Made by a program: the position numbers and the translations under genes
Origin: Xenorhabdus yunnanensis
GTDB taxonomy: Bacteria; Pseudomonadota; Gammaproteobacteria; Enterobacterales; Enterobacteriaceae
Reading direction: 5' to 3'
DNA: 64,000 nt
NCBI RefSeq assembly: GCF_028598805.1
Contig: NZ_JAQRFI010000003.1
Coordinates: forward strand, 1 to 64,000
Shown here: piece after piece, positions 1 through 8,561 of the stretch
Position numbering within the stretch: the stretch's first letter is position 1
How the letters are laid out: the number at the start of each line of letters is the position of its first letter
Notes under the pieces: generated by a model
The model's database searches: none
The model's input: only the letters and a program-made list of their open reading frames with translations
What the model was told of the DNA's origin: nothing

Positions 1-208
1 AATCAATAGAATGCAAATGTCAGATTGCGATGCGCCTGTTAGGGCGCGGCTGGTAAGAGAGCCTTATAGGCGCAGATGAAAAACCCCCGGCTATGCCGGG
101 GGATACTTATTATTTAGTATTCTGATTTTAATATAAAGTGCTAGCACGGCATGGCAATTTGTGTATTTGCACTATTTTTAAAAAGTTAGGTTCAAGCAAA
201 GAGGAAAG
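1..208. other. Intergenic left edge of window
   Basis: No coding region is supported here. A small GC-rich inverted repeat (GCGCC, five-base loop, GGCGC) lies near 34-48 and a strong terminator hairpin lies at 79-102. The stretch could be the tail of a gene or small RNA that begins outside the window, but I recognise neither. Confidence 0.4.
79..102 (-). terminator. Rho-independent terminator downstream of the PPTase gene
   Basis: A perfect 8-bp GC-rich stem (CCCCCGGC / GCCGGGGG) with a 3-base loop. On the minus strand it is followed by five T residues, so it fits termination of the minus-strand gene that ends at 209. It could also act on a plus-strand transcript entering from the left. Confidence 0.65.
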
Positions 209-970
209 TCATCCCACAATATACGTCAGTATTAGCTGTTGTGGAGTTATAGGCTGCCGAGGCATGAGAACAAAATTTCCATTAAATTCTGAGCCAGCTT
301 GATACTCATTAGATAATGTTTGCAGTAGCTTTATGTTAATAGTGTGATCATTACAATCAATAGACGTAATTTCAGCCGCATGAAAATCAAAAAAACGTTT
401 TACATGGGGATAAAGCGCTTTAAACAAACTCTCTTTAATGGAAAACGCAAGGGTGAATGCCTGTTCAAATGGCAATGGGCATTCTGTCAGTAATGCTACT
501 TCATTGGCATTGATGATGCTGGATGAAACACTTTCGACAGTCTCTGATTTAATCTCCTGTTCGATATCGATACCGATCATTTGGTACTTATCACAAGAAG
601 CTGCGAATGCAATGGCGCAGTTGGTGGAATGAGAAATGGAGCCACAAATATTGTCAGGCCAGATTGGGGAACGATCTTGTGCATTGGTTACCTGAAAGCC
701 GGAATAACCCAAATTGTTTAAAACTTGTTGAGTGCAGTAACGGGCAGCCAGATATTCCGCTCGCCGTTTATTGACAGCATTTTGTAACTTGGGTGGATAG
801 ATAATGCCGCATTCGCCGAATAATGTATAGCGATAGTAAGTTTGATCAAAAGAAGTCTTCATGACTTGAAGATCGGGATGTCCGGATAGTATGCCTGTTT
901 GTATTTCGTTGAAAAATCTATCATTTATGGTAGTGATTTGGGTGGAGATAAAAGTAATTTTTTTCATCAT
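209..970 (-). CDS. ngrA: 4'-phosphopantetheinyl transferase, EntD/NgrA-like
   Basis: Transfers the phosphopantetheine arm of coenzyme A to carrier domains of non-ribosomal peptide, polyketide or siderophore synthetases. The 253-residue protein has the EntD-type motifs: RRAEYLAAR at 69-77, SISHS at 111-115, GIDIE at 133-137 (Asp135 as magnesium ligand) and FSIKESLFKALYP at 176-188. The start is one of two adjacent ATG codons. No synthetase or siderophore gene lies beside it. It is divergent from galE and stands alone, so it probably serves carrier proteins encoded elsewhere. The best known relative is NgrA of Photorhabdus, needed for antibiotic and siderophore production and nematode support. 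The enzyme class is near certain; the NgrA name is inference from the probable host. Confidence 0.9.
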   Translation of the reverse strand: MMKKITFISTQITTINDRFFNEIQTGILSGHPDLQVMKTSFDQTYYRYTLFGECGIIYPPKLQNAVNKRRAEYLAARYCTQQVLNNLGYSGFQVTNAQDRSPIWPDNICGSISHSTNCAIAFAASCDKYQMIGIDIEQEIKSETVESVSSSIINANEVALLTECPLPFEQAFTLAFSIKESLFKALYPHVKRFFDFHAAEITSIDCNDHTINIKLLQTLSNEYQAGSEFNGNFVLMPRQPITPQQLILTYIVG

Positions 971-1123
971 CGGATTTTATTATTGGTTGCGATTATTGAA
1001 TAGTGAATTATTCGAAAATAGTTATTGCCTGATTTTGCCATCTTATCCTCCGAAAGTTTAGTTCACTAATGTGGTGACTCTTTTTATACTCTTGCGTGTT
1101 ATCAGTTAAAAAAAGAGGTTAAT

Positions 1124-2143
1124 GTGGAAATATTAGTGACAGGTGGAATGGGTTATATCGGTAGCCATACGTGTGTCCAAATGCTTGCAGCAGGGATGAC
1201 GCCGATCATCATCGATAATCTGTGCAATGCCAATCATGAAGTCTTGGCGCGCATTGAGGCATTGACTGGTGTACAGCCTCTGTTTTATGAAGGGGATATT
1301 CGTGATGAGTCATTCCTTGATGCCATTTTTGCCCGTCATCAAATTCAATCGGTGATTCACTTTGCCGGATTGAAAGCGGTTGGGGAATCTGTCGCTAAAC
1401 CTATCGAATATTATGACAACAATGTCAATGGAACGCTGGTGCTGGTGCGCAGTATGCATAAAGCGGGTGTAAAAAGCATTATCTTTAGTTCATCCGCGAC
1501 GGTATATGGTGATCCTGATGTCGTGCCGATTACCGAACAATCCACGGTAGGCAATACCACTAATCCTTATGGCACCAGTAAGTATATGGTCGAACGCTGC
1601 CTGTCTGATCTTCATCACGCAGAAAATGATTGGTCTGTGGTGTTGTTGCGTTATTTCAATCCAGTGGGTGCTCATCCTTCCGGCACGATGGGGGAAGATC
1701 CTCAGGGAATTCCTAATAATTTGATGCCTTATATTGCTCAGGTAGCGGTGGGTCGTCGGGAAAAGCTGTCTGTGTATGGCAATGATTATCCGACATCTGA
1801 TGGCACCGGAGTGCGTGATTATATCCATGTTATGGATTTGGCTGATGGGCATATTGCGGCATTAAATGCCGTTGGCAAGAAATCTGGGCTGCATATTTAC
1901 AATTTGGGCACCGGAAAAGGCACCAGCGTGCTGGAAATGGTGGCAGCGTTCAGTCATGCTTGTGGCAAGCCTGTTCCTTATGAGATTTGTCCACGTCGTC
2001 CGGGAGACATTGCGGAATGTTGGTCAAGCCCAGAGAAAGCTGAGCGAGAGCTGGGTTGGAAGGCAAGCCGTACTATTGTGGAAATGACCGCAGATGCTTG
2101 GCGTTGGCAGTCTCAAAATCCCAATGGCTATCAAGCGAAATAA
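1124..2143 (+). CDS. galE: UDP-glucose 4-epimerase
   Basis: Interconverts UDP-glucose and UDP-galactose with bound NAD, supplying galactose for lipopolysaccharide and the Leloir pathway. The 339-residue protein is the usual length. The NAD-binding GGMGYIGS motif is at 7-14, Ser123-Ser124 contribute to the active site, and the catalytic pair is Tyr149 and Lys153 in NPYGTSK. The start is a GTG behind an AGAGG ribosome site. No galTKM genes are adjacent, so it stands alone here, as galE often does when it serves surface polysaccharide synthesis. It is divergent from the PPTase gene across 153 bp. Confidence 0.96.
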   Translation: MEILVTGGMGYIGSHTCVQMLAAGMTPIIIDNLCNANHEVLARIEALTGVQPLFYEGDIRDESFLDAIFARHQIQSVIHFAGLKAVGESVAKPIEYYDNNVNGTLVLVRSMHKAGVKSIIFSSSATVYGDPDVVPITEQSTVGNTTNPYGTSKYMVERCLSDLHHAENDWSVVLLRYFNPVGAHPSGTMGEDPQGIPNNLMPYIAQVAVGRREKLSVYGNDYPTSDGTGVRDYIHVMDLADGHIAALNAVGKKSGLHIYNLGTGKGTSVLEMVAAFSHACGKPVPYEICPRRPGDIAECWSSPEKAERELGWKASRTIVEMTADAWRWQSQNPNGYQAK

Positions 2144-2194
2144 GAAGCAAAAACAAGTGAAATATCTAACCCTAACAATGAAAGGAGTATAATC

Positions 2195-2896
2195 GTGAGT
2201 TCCAACCTGCAACAAGCATTACTCCAGCAACAGTGGACAGAAGTTGACGACTATCTAAAACAAGCACTATTACCCAAATCCCCGCATCTTGAACAATCAC
2301 TTGAATACAATGCCGCTCAAGGATTGCCTGCTATTAATGTTTCTGCGCTTCAAGGGCAGTTTTTGATGATGATGGTACAAATTAGTGGCGCAAAACGTAT
2401 TCTCGAAATTGGCACATTGGGGGGATATAGCACTCAATATATGGCAAATGGATTGCCTGATGATGGGCTGCTGTTCACATTAGAAAAAGATCCCAGTATA
2501 GCCAAAGTGGCTCAGTACAATATTGAAAAGGCACAGCTTGCCCACAAAATCAAAATTATCGAGGGAGATGCTGTCGAGACCTTGCCGACACTGAGTACTG
2601 AAGCTCCTTTTGATCTGATTTTTATTGATGCTGATAAACAAAATAGTACATTGTATCTGGATTGGGCTATCAAGCTGGGACATCCGGGAAGCGTTATCAT
2701 CATGGATAATATGGTTCGTGAAGGTGCGATTTTACATGAGCAGCGGAACGAATCTGTTGAAGGTGTCCGTCAGGTACTTGATAAGATGCTCAACCGTTCA
2801 GAACTTACCGTCACTGCTTTACAAACTGTGGGGGAAAAAGGTTGGGATGGTTTTGCATTATTACGGATAAATACAGATAAAAAATTTATCCAATAA
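2195..2896 (+). CDS. SAM-dependent class I O-methyltransferase (CCoAOMT-like family 3)
   Basis: A 233-residue methyltransferase. The SAM-binding motif EIGTLGGYST is at 71-80, and DLIFIDADKQN at 140-150 matches the metal- and substrate-binding strand of the caffeoyl-CoA O-methyltransferase-like family. MDNMVREG follows in the next strand. The GTG start has a good AAAGGAG ribosome site 9 bp upstream. It begins 51 bp after galE and may share its transcript. Bacterial members methylate catechol-like or secondary-metabolite hydroxyls, but the substrate cannot be told from the sequence. No biosynthetic cluster surrounds it. Confidence 0.88.
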   Translation: MSSNLQQALLQQQWTEVDDYLKQALLPKSPHLEQSLEYNAAQGLPAINVSALQGQFLMMMVQISGAKRILEIGTLGGYSTQYMANGLPDDGLLFTLEKDPSIAKVAQYNIEKAQLAHKIKIIEGDAVETLPTLSTEAPFDLIFIDADKQNSTLYLDWAIKLGHPGSVIIMDNMVREGAILHEQRNESVEGVRQVLDKMLNRSELTVTALQTVGEKGWDGFALLRINTDKKFIQ

Positions 2897-2923
2897 TTTT
2901 TAATGGCAGGAAATAATAGGTTA

Positions 2924-2957
2924 CAAAAAGGATGGTTTATTTTTGGTAAACCATCCT
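2924..2957 (-). terminator. Terminator shared by convergent genes
   Basis: An 11-bp perfect inverted repeat (AGGATGGTTTA / TAAACCATCCT) between the O-methyltransferase and the exported-protein gene, which converge here. On the minus strand the stem is followed by TTTTTG, so it best terminates the minus-strand transcript. It may also work weakly on the plus strand. Confidence 0.7.
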
Positions 2958-3007
2958 GAGATCAGTTAACTGTATTCAACACCGCTACCCAATATTATTA
3001 CCTAATA

Positions 3008-3481
3008 TTATGATGTTGGGGTTGCGGTCTTATTTTCAGAAGCAGGTTTCCGTGCTGACTGACATGCTTTTCGCTCACTGGGTTCGCGCTCTTTAATGAT
3101 TTTTGCTGTTTCATCTACAGTGGGAAGAGGAAAGCCCATATCGTCATAGGCACCAAAACCAATCAAACGATAACCGCTTAGCGGAGAATTTACGGGGACA
3201 CGAAATTCTTTCTTTTCCCCTGGCGCTAATGCTTCAAATGAGTGTACTGCCAATGTGCCTGGCTCACACTTATCATTAAGGGGTAAAACAGCCAGATAAC
3301 CTCCCGCTACAGGTTGGTCACCTTTATTTTGCAGTGTGCCGCCCACAAAGAATTTGCCGTTGGCTCCCAACCCCATATGGAATAATAAATGCGCTTCCCC
3401 TTTTGCCCATAATGCTGGGGAAAACAGGCTGCTTGCTATTAATATTGCACTGTATGTATAACCACGCCATTTCATTTTCAT
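3008..3481 (-). CDS. Small exported protein of unknown function
   Basis: I chose the ATG at 3481 because an AGGAG ribosome site lies just upstream and the residues that follow form a classical signal peptide: charged MKMKWR, a hydrophobic stretch, then a likely cleavage site after ALWA. The open frame extends a further 52 codons upstream, but that part is made of 18-bp tandem repeats and AT-rich intergenic DNA. The mature part (about 130 residues) looks like a beta-rich periplasmic domain ending in a Lys/Glu/Ser-rich tail. I do not recognise the family. It lies downstream of the lipase gene on the same strand and may be cotranscribed with it. Confidence 0.7.
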   Translation of the reverse strand: MKMKWRGYTYSAILIASSLFSPALWAKGEAHLLFHMGLGANGKFFVGGTLQNKGDQPVAGGYLAVLPLNDKCEPGTLAVHSFEALAPGEKKEFRVPVNSPLSGYRLIGFGAYDDMGFPLPTVDETAKIIKEREPSERKACQSARKPASENKTATPTS

Positions 3482-3562
3482 GCTCCTGTTTACTGAGTTC
3501 CTAAATGAAATAGGTATTGCAGTAGTTGGGAAAAAAATCAAGTTAAGTAAGATAACTTGAGC

Positions 3563-3616
3563 AATGACTATTAACCCATCAATGACTTTTAATTCATCAG
3601 CGACTATTAATTCAAC
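3563..3616. repeat. Three 18-bp imperfect tandem repeats
   Basis: Units begin at 3563, 3581 and 3599 and follow the pattern AATGACTATTAAYYCATC with a few substitutions. They fill the gap between the lipase stop and the ribosome site of the exported-protein gene. Confidence 0.75.
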
Positions 3617-3621
3617 AATTC

Positions 3622-4482
3622 TTATAGATTGATACAAGAATCAATATCACCATATTTTGTCATTCTTTTGAACACATCCAAATCTAATCTGGCAATGTAG
3701 TTAATTAAATAGTGGCTACATAACGGCCCATCTGAAATATCTAGCTTGGTTTGAGGTTTAAACTCATTGATATAGTCCAACGAGGAGTATCCTAAAATCT
3801 CAGGAGGTAGATGAGGTATGACGTCATCTATATAGTTGAACACTGCGAAATTACTAAATTTTTGGGTGATGTGTTTGGAGAATTCCCTATTTCCAGGTCT
3901 TGGGCAGGCAAATAAACAGGCTGAGTGATTGGGCGCTATTGGGCCAATTTCATACATAAGATAGGACGCAATGGCTGATCCAAGGCTGTGACCGACTACA
4001 GTGAATTGACAATTTACCCCTATAAGTTGAGTAATCGCTTCAGCCAATTTGAGGTTGCTATAATCACGGTATGATTCAGGTTCAATGACAATCAGTTTCA
4101 TTGAGTCATAGACACTAAAAAAACCCCGGCTTACTTCTATTTTGGGAAAACGAGTCCATGGTGAGGTGAAATCAATAAGGCCATCGTGGAGATCTTCTAA
4201 AAAAATTGAGGGATCTGTTCCGCGTATAGCAACAACATATTCCCCTGGGGAGTTGCTTTTTTCTGCCACATACCCATAACAGACATGATCGGGCCATACG
4301 ATTTTTCGGGGGGTTACTGAGAAAGACAGATCATTTGCAAAGATATAGGCAATAACTTTCCATCCATCCTCTTCAATTCGCGGATCGACTGGGGGCGTTG
4401 GAATATTGTAATACTGTTCGTTCATTTTCGCTGCATATAACACGAATGCTGCAAAATTGGCGGCTTCTTTGTATGTATACAT
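3622..4482 (-). CDS. Class 3 lipase family protein
   Basis: A 286-residue alpha/beta hydrolase of the fungal-type lipase (Lipase_3) family. The nucleophile elbow GHSLGSA has Ser166. AIRGTD at 85-90 fits the strand before the oxyanion hole. Candidate triad partners are Asp219/Asp220 and His257 (CSHYLI). There is no signal peptide, so it is cytoplasmic or exported by a non-Sec route. The start has an AAGGGG ribosome site. Relatives are common in entomopathogens and often described as lipases or phospholipases, but the substrate is not known. Fold and catalytic class are well supported; a role in virulence is only a suggestion. Confidence 0.85.
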   Translation of the reverse strand: MYTYKEAANFAAFVLYAAKMNEQYYNIPTPPVDPRIEEDGWKVIAYIFANDLSFSVTPRKIVWPDHVCYGYVAEKSNSPGEYVVAIRGTDPSIFLEDLHDGLIDFTSPWTRFPKIEVSRGFFSVYDSMKLIVIEPESYRDYSNLKLAEAITQLIGVNCQFTVVGHSLGSAIASYLMYEIGPIAPNHSACLFACPRPGNREFSKHITQKFSNFAVFNYIDDVIPHLPPEILGYSSLDYINEFKPQTKLDISDGPLCSHYLINYIARLDLDVFKRMTKYGDIDSCINL

Positions 4483-4871
4483 AGTTACCCCTTTTGTTTG
4501 TTCTTTGTTGGTGGGATGCTTGTTTTATGCAACTTAATTGTATGTCATTTTGTCGGATTTGCTGGCTTAAGAGGGAATATACAGGTTGAATGATTCTCTG
4601 CTTAGATATTAATGGCATTATTATTATAGGGAACTGAACTTCATATAATCCATGCTATTAGAATTTACTTGTTATTAAATGATGAGAGGTAATGACTTGA
4701 AGCCATATTGTATTTATCAATATCGAATTAGCTAATTCCCTTTTGTTATATATAGTTTTTATTTGTTCTTTCAAATTGATTGCTATACAGCGTTATTCTT
4801 TCCCAATCTGAAGGTTTTATTTGCAATTGAAGGTTTTATTTGCAAATTTTAACAGTTATCAAGAGGCAAAT
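4483..4871. other. AT-rich intergenic region between lipase and cystathionine beta-synthase
   Basis: No gene is supported. The stretch must carry the divergent promoters of the lipase and the transsulfuration pair. It ends with two copies of a 19-bp sequence (4809-4827 and 4828-4846). Confidence 0.6.
4809..4847. repeat. 19-bp direct tandem duplication
   Basis: TGAAGGTTTTATTTGCAA occurs twice back to back just upstream of the cystathionine beta-synthase ribosome site. It duplicates part of the leader. Confidence 0.9.
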
Positions 4872-6242
4872 ATGGCAGCACCACGTTCGGTTCTTGAACT
4901 TATAGGGAATACGCCGCTACTGGAGCTTACGCATCTGGATACAGGCCTATGCCAGCTGTTTATTAAGTTAGAGAATCAAAATCCGGGTGGTTCAATTAAA
5001 GATCGTGTTGCACTTTCAATGATTGAGCAGGCGGAAAAACAGGGGTTGTTGAAACCAAGGGGCACTATCATTGAAGCTACGGCAGGTAATACGGGCATAG
5101 GACTGGCATTGGTTGCCGCCATGAAAGGCTATAAATTGATTTTAGTTGTGCCTGATAAAATGAGCAGAGAGAAAATTTATCATCTGCGGGCGCTGGGGAC
5201 AGATGTACGCCTGACACGCTCTGATGTTGGAAAAGGGCATCCTGAATATTATCAGGACTATGCTCTGCGTCTGTCGAAAGAAATCAACGGTGCTTATTAT
5301 ATTGATCAATTCAATAATCTTGCGAATTCAGCCGCCCATATTGCTAGCACGGGTCCGGAGATTTGGCAGCAGATGGAACAGGATGTTGATGCAGTGGTGG
5401 TTGGTGTCGGCTCTGGCGGGACGCTTGGTGGTCTGAGCCAGTATTTTAAGGATGTTTCCCCTCATACGGAATTTGTCCTCGCGGATCCTAAAGGTTCTAT
5501 TCTGGCCGATTATGTTGAGCATGGTCACTATGACGAAGCTGGCAGTTGGTTTGTGGAGGGGATTGGAGAAGATTTTGTCCCGCCTCTTGGTGATTTTTCT
5601 CAGGTTCACCATGCTTATCGCATTACTGATGCAGAAGCGTTTGCCAGCGCCCGCAATTTGCTGCTGACAGAAGGCATCTTGGCTGGCTCTTCTTCGGGAA
5701 CATTGCTGGCGGCGGCGCTACGCTATTGCCGTGCACAAAAAACACCGAAACGTGTGGTTACGTTAGCTTGTGACAGTGGCAACAAATATCTGTCGAAGAT
5801 GTTTAATGATTACTGGTTATTGGAACAAGGGTTGCGTGCACAGTCGCACGAAAATGATTTGAGCGATTACATTACTTATCGCTATCGGGATGGCGCGACG
5901 GTTTCAGTTTCCCCACAAGATACCTTGCAGATAGCTTATGGTCGTATGCGTCTGTATGACATTTCACAGTTACCTGTGATCGAGAACGACCAAGTCGTAG
6001 GTATCATTGATGAGTGGGATCTTATGCATACTATCAAGGCTAACTCACGCAATTTCTCTTTACCTGTTACTGAAGCGATGACCAGTCAGGTTGATACACT
6101 TAATAAAAAAGCGCCATTGGAGCAGTTAACTGCCACTTTTGATGCTGGTCATGTGGCTCTGATTGTTGATGATGACAATCACTTCCTGGGCCTTGTTACT
6201 CGCACCGATGTGCTGAACGCATGGCGTCAACAACTCAATTGA
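4872..6242 (+). CDS. Cystathionine beta-synthase (PLP enzyme with C-terminal CBS domain pair)
   Basis: Condenses serine with homocysteine to cystathionine, the first step of reverse transsulfuration. The 456-residue protein has the fold type II PLP domain first: NPGGSIKDR with the PLP lysine at about 43, then the TAGNTG substrate loop and the GSGGTLGG phosphate loop. A CBS-domain pair fills roughly 335-456. The open frame extends 17 codons upstream, but ATG at 4872 has an AAGAGG ribosome site at the right distance and begins where the family begins. The next gene is cystathionine gamma-lyase, 20 bp away, so the pair converts methionine-derived homocysteine to cysteine. O-acetylserine sulfhydrylase activity is an alternative, but the CBS domains and partner gene favour this call. 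Confidence 0.9.
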   Translation: MAAPRSVLELIGNTPLLELTHLDTGLCQLFIKLENQNPGGSIKDRVALSMIEQAEKQGLLKPRGTIIEATAGNTGIGLALVAAMKGYKLILVVPDKMSREKIYHLRALGTDVRLTRSDVGKGHPEYYQDYALRLSKEINGAYYIDQFNNLANSAAHIASTGPEIWQQMEQDVDAVVVGVGSGGTLGGLSQYFKDVSPHTEFVLADPKGSILADYVEHGHYDEAGSWFVEGIGEDFVPPLGDFSQVHHAYRITDAEAFASARNLLLTEGILAGSSSGTLLAAALRYCRAQKTPKRVVTLACDSGNKYLSKMFNDYWLLEQGLRAQSHENDLSDYITYRYRDGATVSVSPQDTLQIAYGRMRLYDISQLPVIENDQVVGIIDEWDLMHTIKANSRNFSLPVTEAMTSQVDTLNKKAPLEQLTATFDAGHVALIVDDDNHFLGLVTRTDVLNAWRQQLN

Positions 6243-6262
6243 TCTCTTTCAGGAATAAATTA

Positions 6263-7492
6263 ATGACTAATTTTGATAAGACTGGTTTTGATAAGACTGA
6301 GTTTGATAATACTAAGTTTGATAATACTAAGTTTAATAAGATTAAATTTGATACACAAAGCGTTCACGCAGGCTACGTACCTGATCATACTGGTGCAGTA
6401 ATGCCCGCAATTTATGCCACATCAACTTACGCTCAACCTGCACCTGGTCAGCATACCGGATATGAGTATTCTCGTAGCGGCAACCCGACGCGTGATGCGT
6501 TGGAGCGTGCGATTGCTGAATTGGAAAACGGTACTCGTGGTTATGCTTTTGGTTCTGGTCTGGCTGCCAGTTCGACTATTCTGGAGCTACTTGATAAAGA
6601 CAGTCATATTATTGCGGTAGATGATCTTTATGGCGGTACTTACCGCTTGCTGGAGAAAGTGCGCCGTCGGACTGCTGGTTTGACAGTCACTTATGTTGAG
6701 GCAGGGGACACAGTGGCATTGGAAGCGGCAATTCAACCCGACACTAAAATGATTTGGGTGGAGACTCCTACTAATCCATTGCTGAAATTGGCTGATTTAG
6801 CGGCGATTGCGCAGATTGCCAAGCGCCACAATATCATCAGTGTTGCAGATAACACTTTTGCTTCTCCTTATATTCAGCGCCCACTTGATTTGGGTTTTGA
6901 TATTGTTGTGCACTCTGCAACTAAATATCTGAATGGTCATTCTGATGTTGTTGCTGGCCTTGCTGTGGTGGGAAATAATGCAGAGTTGGCGGAACAAGTG
7001 GCCTTCCTGCAAAATTCTATTGGTGGCATTCTTGACCCGTTCAGCAGTTTCCTTGTCCTGCGTGGTATTCGGACATTGGCACTACGCATGGAGCGCCATA
7101 TTCACAATGCAGAGAAGATTGCGCATTGGCTCGAACAGCAGCCACAAATTGAGAAAGTGTATTATCCCGGCCTTGTTTCTCATCCTCAGCATGAGCTGGC
7201 AAAACGTCAGATGCGAGGTTTTGGTGGCATGATCTCCATCGTACTGAAAGGAGATGAAGATTATACGCATCGAGTCATTAAAGAACTGAAATTGTTTACA
7301 CTGGCGGAAAGTTTAGGGGGTGTGGAGAGCTTGATTGGTCAGCCATTTACCATGACCCATGCTTCCATTCCACTGGAAAAACGTCTTGCGGCTGGGATTA
7401 CCCCACAGTTGATCCGCATTTCCGTTGGTATTGAAAATGCAGATGATCTCATAGCTGACTTGTCTCAGTCATTTGAAAATGCAAGTTTTTAA
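6263..7492 (+). CDS. Cystathionine gamma-lyase / gamma-synthase-like PLP enzyme
   Basis: Cleaves cystathionine to cysteine, 2-oxobutyrate and ammonia, completing reverse transsulfuration with the upstream gene. The family-typical start, KFDTQSVHAGY, is present. The PLP lysine is in HSATKYLNGH, and SRSGNPTR and ETPTNP are Cys/Met-metabolism family signatures. The oddity is an N-terminal extension of about 27 residues built from a repeated FDxTx pentapeptide, encoded by five copies of a 15-bp tandem repeat (6271-6345). The ATG at 6263 has an AGGAATAA ribosome site. Cystathionine gamma-synthase is the main alternative by homology, but pairing with CBS favours the lyase. Confidence 0.9.
   Translation: MTNFDKTGFDKTEFDNTKFDNTKFNKIKFDTQSVHAGYVPDHTGAVMPAIYATSTYAQPAPGQHTGYEYSRSGNPTRDALERAIAELENGTRGYAFGSGLAASSTILELLDKDSHIIAVDDLYGGTYRLLEKVRRRTAGLTVTYVEAGDTVALEAAIQPDTKMIWVETPTNPLLKLADLAAIAQIAKRHNIISVADNTFASPYIQRPLDLGFDIVVHSATKYLNGHSDVVAGLAVVGNNAELAEQVAFLQNSIGGILDPFSSFLVLRGIRTLALRMERHIHNAEKIAHWLEQQPQIEKVYYPGLVSHPQHELAKRQMRGFGGMISIVLKGDEDYTHRVIKELKLFTLAESLGGVESLIGQPFTMTHASIPLEKRLAAGITPQLIRISVGIENADDLIADLSQSFENASF
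6271..6345. repeat. Five in-frame 15-bp tandem repeats in the lyase N-terminus
   Basis: Units start at 6271, 6286, 6301, 6316 and 6331; units three and four are identical (GTTTGATAATACTAA). Because the unit is 15 bp it adds pentapeptides without breaking the frame. A sixth, decaying unit merges with the conserved KFDTQS start of the enzyme. Confidence 0.95.
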
Positions 7493-7565
7493 CAAAAAAT
7501 AAGGCAAAAAAAAATAAAGTAACAAAAAATAAAGTAATAAAAACTGAGATAAACAAAAAGTTATG
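7491..7565. repeat. Five imperfect 15-bp A-rich tandem repeats after the lyase gene
   Basis: Units start at 7491, 7506, 7521, 7536 and 7551 around the pattern AACAAAAAATAAAGT. The first unit overlaps the stop codon of the lyase gene. The array ends at the terminator. Confidence 0.7.
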
Positions 7566-7596
7566 CCAAATGAAGAATATCGTTTGGCATTTTTTA
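7563..7596 (+). terminator. Terminator of the transsulfuration operon
   Basis: ATGCCAAA and TTTGGCAT form an 8-bp stem followed by a run of T residues on the plus strand, 70 bp after the lyase stop codon. Confidence 0.85.
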
Positions 7597-7926
7597 TAAT
7601 CTCATTAATTTATATTGATTTATTTTTAATGTTTATTTTTATTGAATTTTTTATTTTTTCATCTGAAAATAAATATATTAAAAATGTAGGCTGCTTGGTT
7701 TTAAGGAAAATGAATGGAAGATTTAATTGATAGGTTTTTATTTTTAAATTAAGTTGTATCAATAATTGCTGATATCTCATTAAGAATGAGATATATTTTA
7801 TCAAGAATGTATATACTCAATAAATTTCAAGTCGAGGTATATACCCAATGGATTTCAAGATGCATCGCAGCCAACAAAGAGGCAGCTTGAAAGACGAAGA
7901 GTATAGTTAACAAAGGATGATGTATT
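7597..7926. other. AT-rich intergenic region before the deformylase gene
   Basis: No gene is supported. The first two thirds is very AT-rich. From 7808 it holds one degenerate and one intact ERIC end, then a shrunken ERIC element that stops 21 bp before the deformylase start. Confidence 0.6.
7840..7905. repeat. ERIC-derived element with its core deleted
   Basis: Both ends match the ERIC copy at 41100-41222 (left end TATACCCAATGGATTTCAAG, right end CAACAAAGAGGCAGCTTGAA then GAGTATA). The central part of about 57 bp is missing, leaving 66 bp. A diverged second copy of the left end (TATACTCAATAAATTTCAAG) lies just upstream at 7810-7829. Confidence 0.85.
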
Positions 7927-8433
7927 ATGGCAATTCTAGATATACTCACAATTCCAGATGAAAGACTAAGACAAAAATGTGTTGATATCACTGATTTTGA
8001 TAAAGTTCAAACGTTGATTGATGACATGCTGGAGACAATGTACAGCACTGATAATGGTATTGGTTTGGCTGCTCCACAGGTCGGGCGGAAAGAAGCGGTT
8101 TTACTCATTGATCTTTCTCCAAATCGTGATCAGCCAATGGTTTTGGTCAATCCTAAGATTGTTGAAAAAGAGCGTCGAGTAGTGAATCAGGAGGGCTGTC
8201 TATCGATTCCTGGGTATTACGCAGATGTTGAACGGTTTGAAAAAGTGAAGGTAGAAGCCTTTGATCGGTCCGGTAAATCCATTACGGTAGAAAGCGAGGA
8301 TTTCCTGTCAATTGTTATGCAGCATGAAATTGATCATTTGCATGGCATTATTTTTATTGATTATCTATCCCCACTAAAAAGGCAAATGGCACTGAAAAAA
8401 GTGAAAAAGTATCTAAGTAATAGGAAAAAATAA
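7927..8433 (+). CDS. def: Peptide deformylase, probably a second paralogue
   Basis: Removes the N-formyl group from new polypeptides at a metal centre. All three family motifs are intact in the 168-residue protein: GIGLAAPQ at 44-51, EGCLS at 89-93 (Cys91 metal ligand) and HEIDH at 133-137 (His133 and His137 ligands, Glu134 catalytic). The start has an AAGGATG ribosome site. The usual housekeeping def is paired with fmt; here neither fmt nor rsmB is nearby and the gene sits alone beside repeat DNA, so it is likely an extra copy. Extra deformylases can protect against deformylase-inhibiting natural products, but nothing here proves that role. Confidence 0.92.
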   Translation: MAILDILTIPDERLRQKCVDITDFDKVQTLIDDMLETMYSTDNGIGLAAPQVGRKEAVLLIDLSPNRDQPMVLVNPKIVEKERRVVNQEGCLSIPGYYADVERFEKVKVEAFDRSGKSITVESEDFLSIVMQHEIDHLHGIIFIDYLSPLKRQMALKKVKKYLSNRKK

Positions 8434-8561
8434 CGTATCAGGATAATAAGAATAAAATAAACTATTACTGGTGATATTATATCATTTTGCAATATTGTGG
8501 TTTTATATATTGCTATTATTTAATTTATTAATGATAAACATGTATAAAAAAGCTTAAAATC

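Noticed and set aside
1-78. A small RNA gene upstream of the terminator at the left edge
   Set aside because: The hairpins are suggestive, but I could match no known small RNA and the terminator orientation better suits the minus-strand gene.
3482-3637. A 52-codon upstream extension of the exported-protein gene
   Set aside because: It lacks a ribosome site, consists partly of tandem repeats and would bury a clear signal peptide that has its own AGGAG site.
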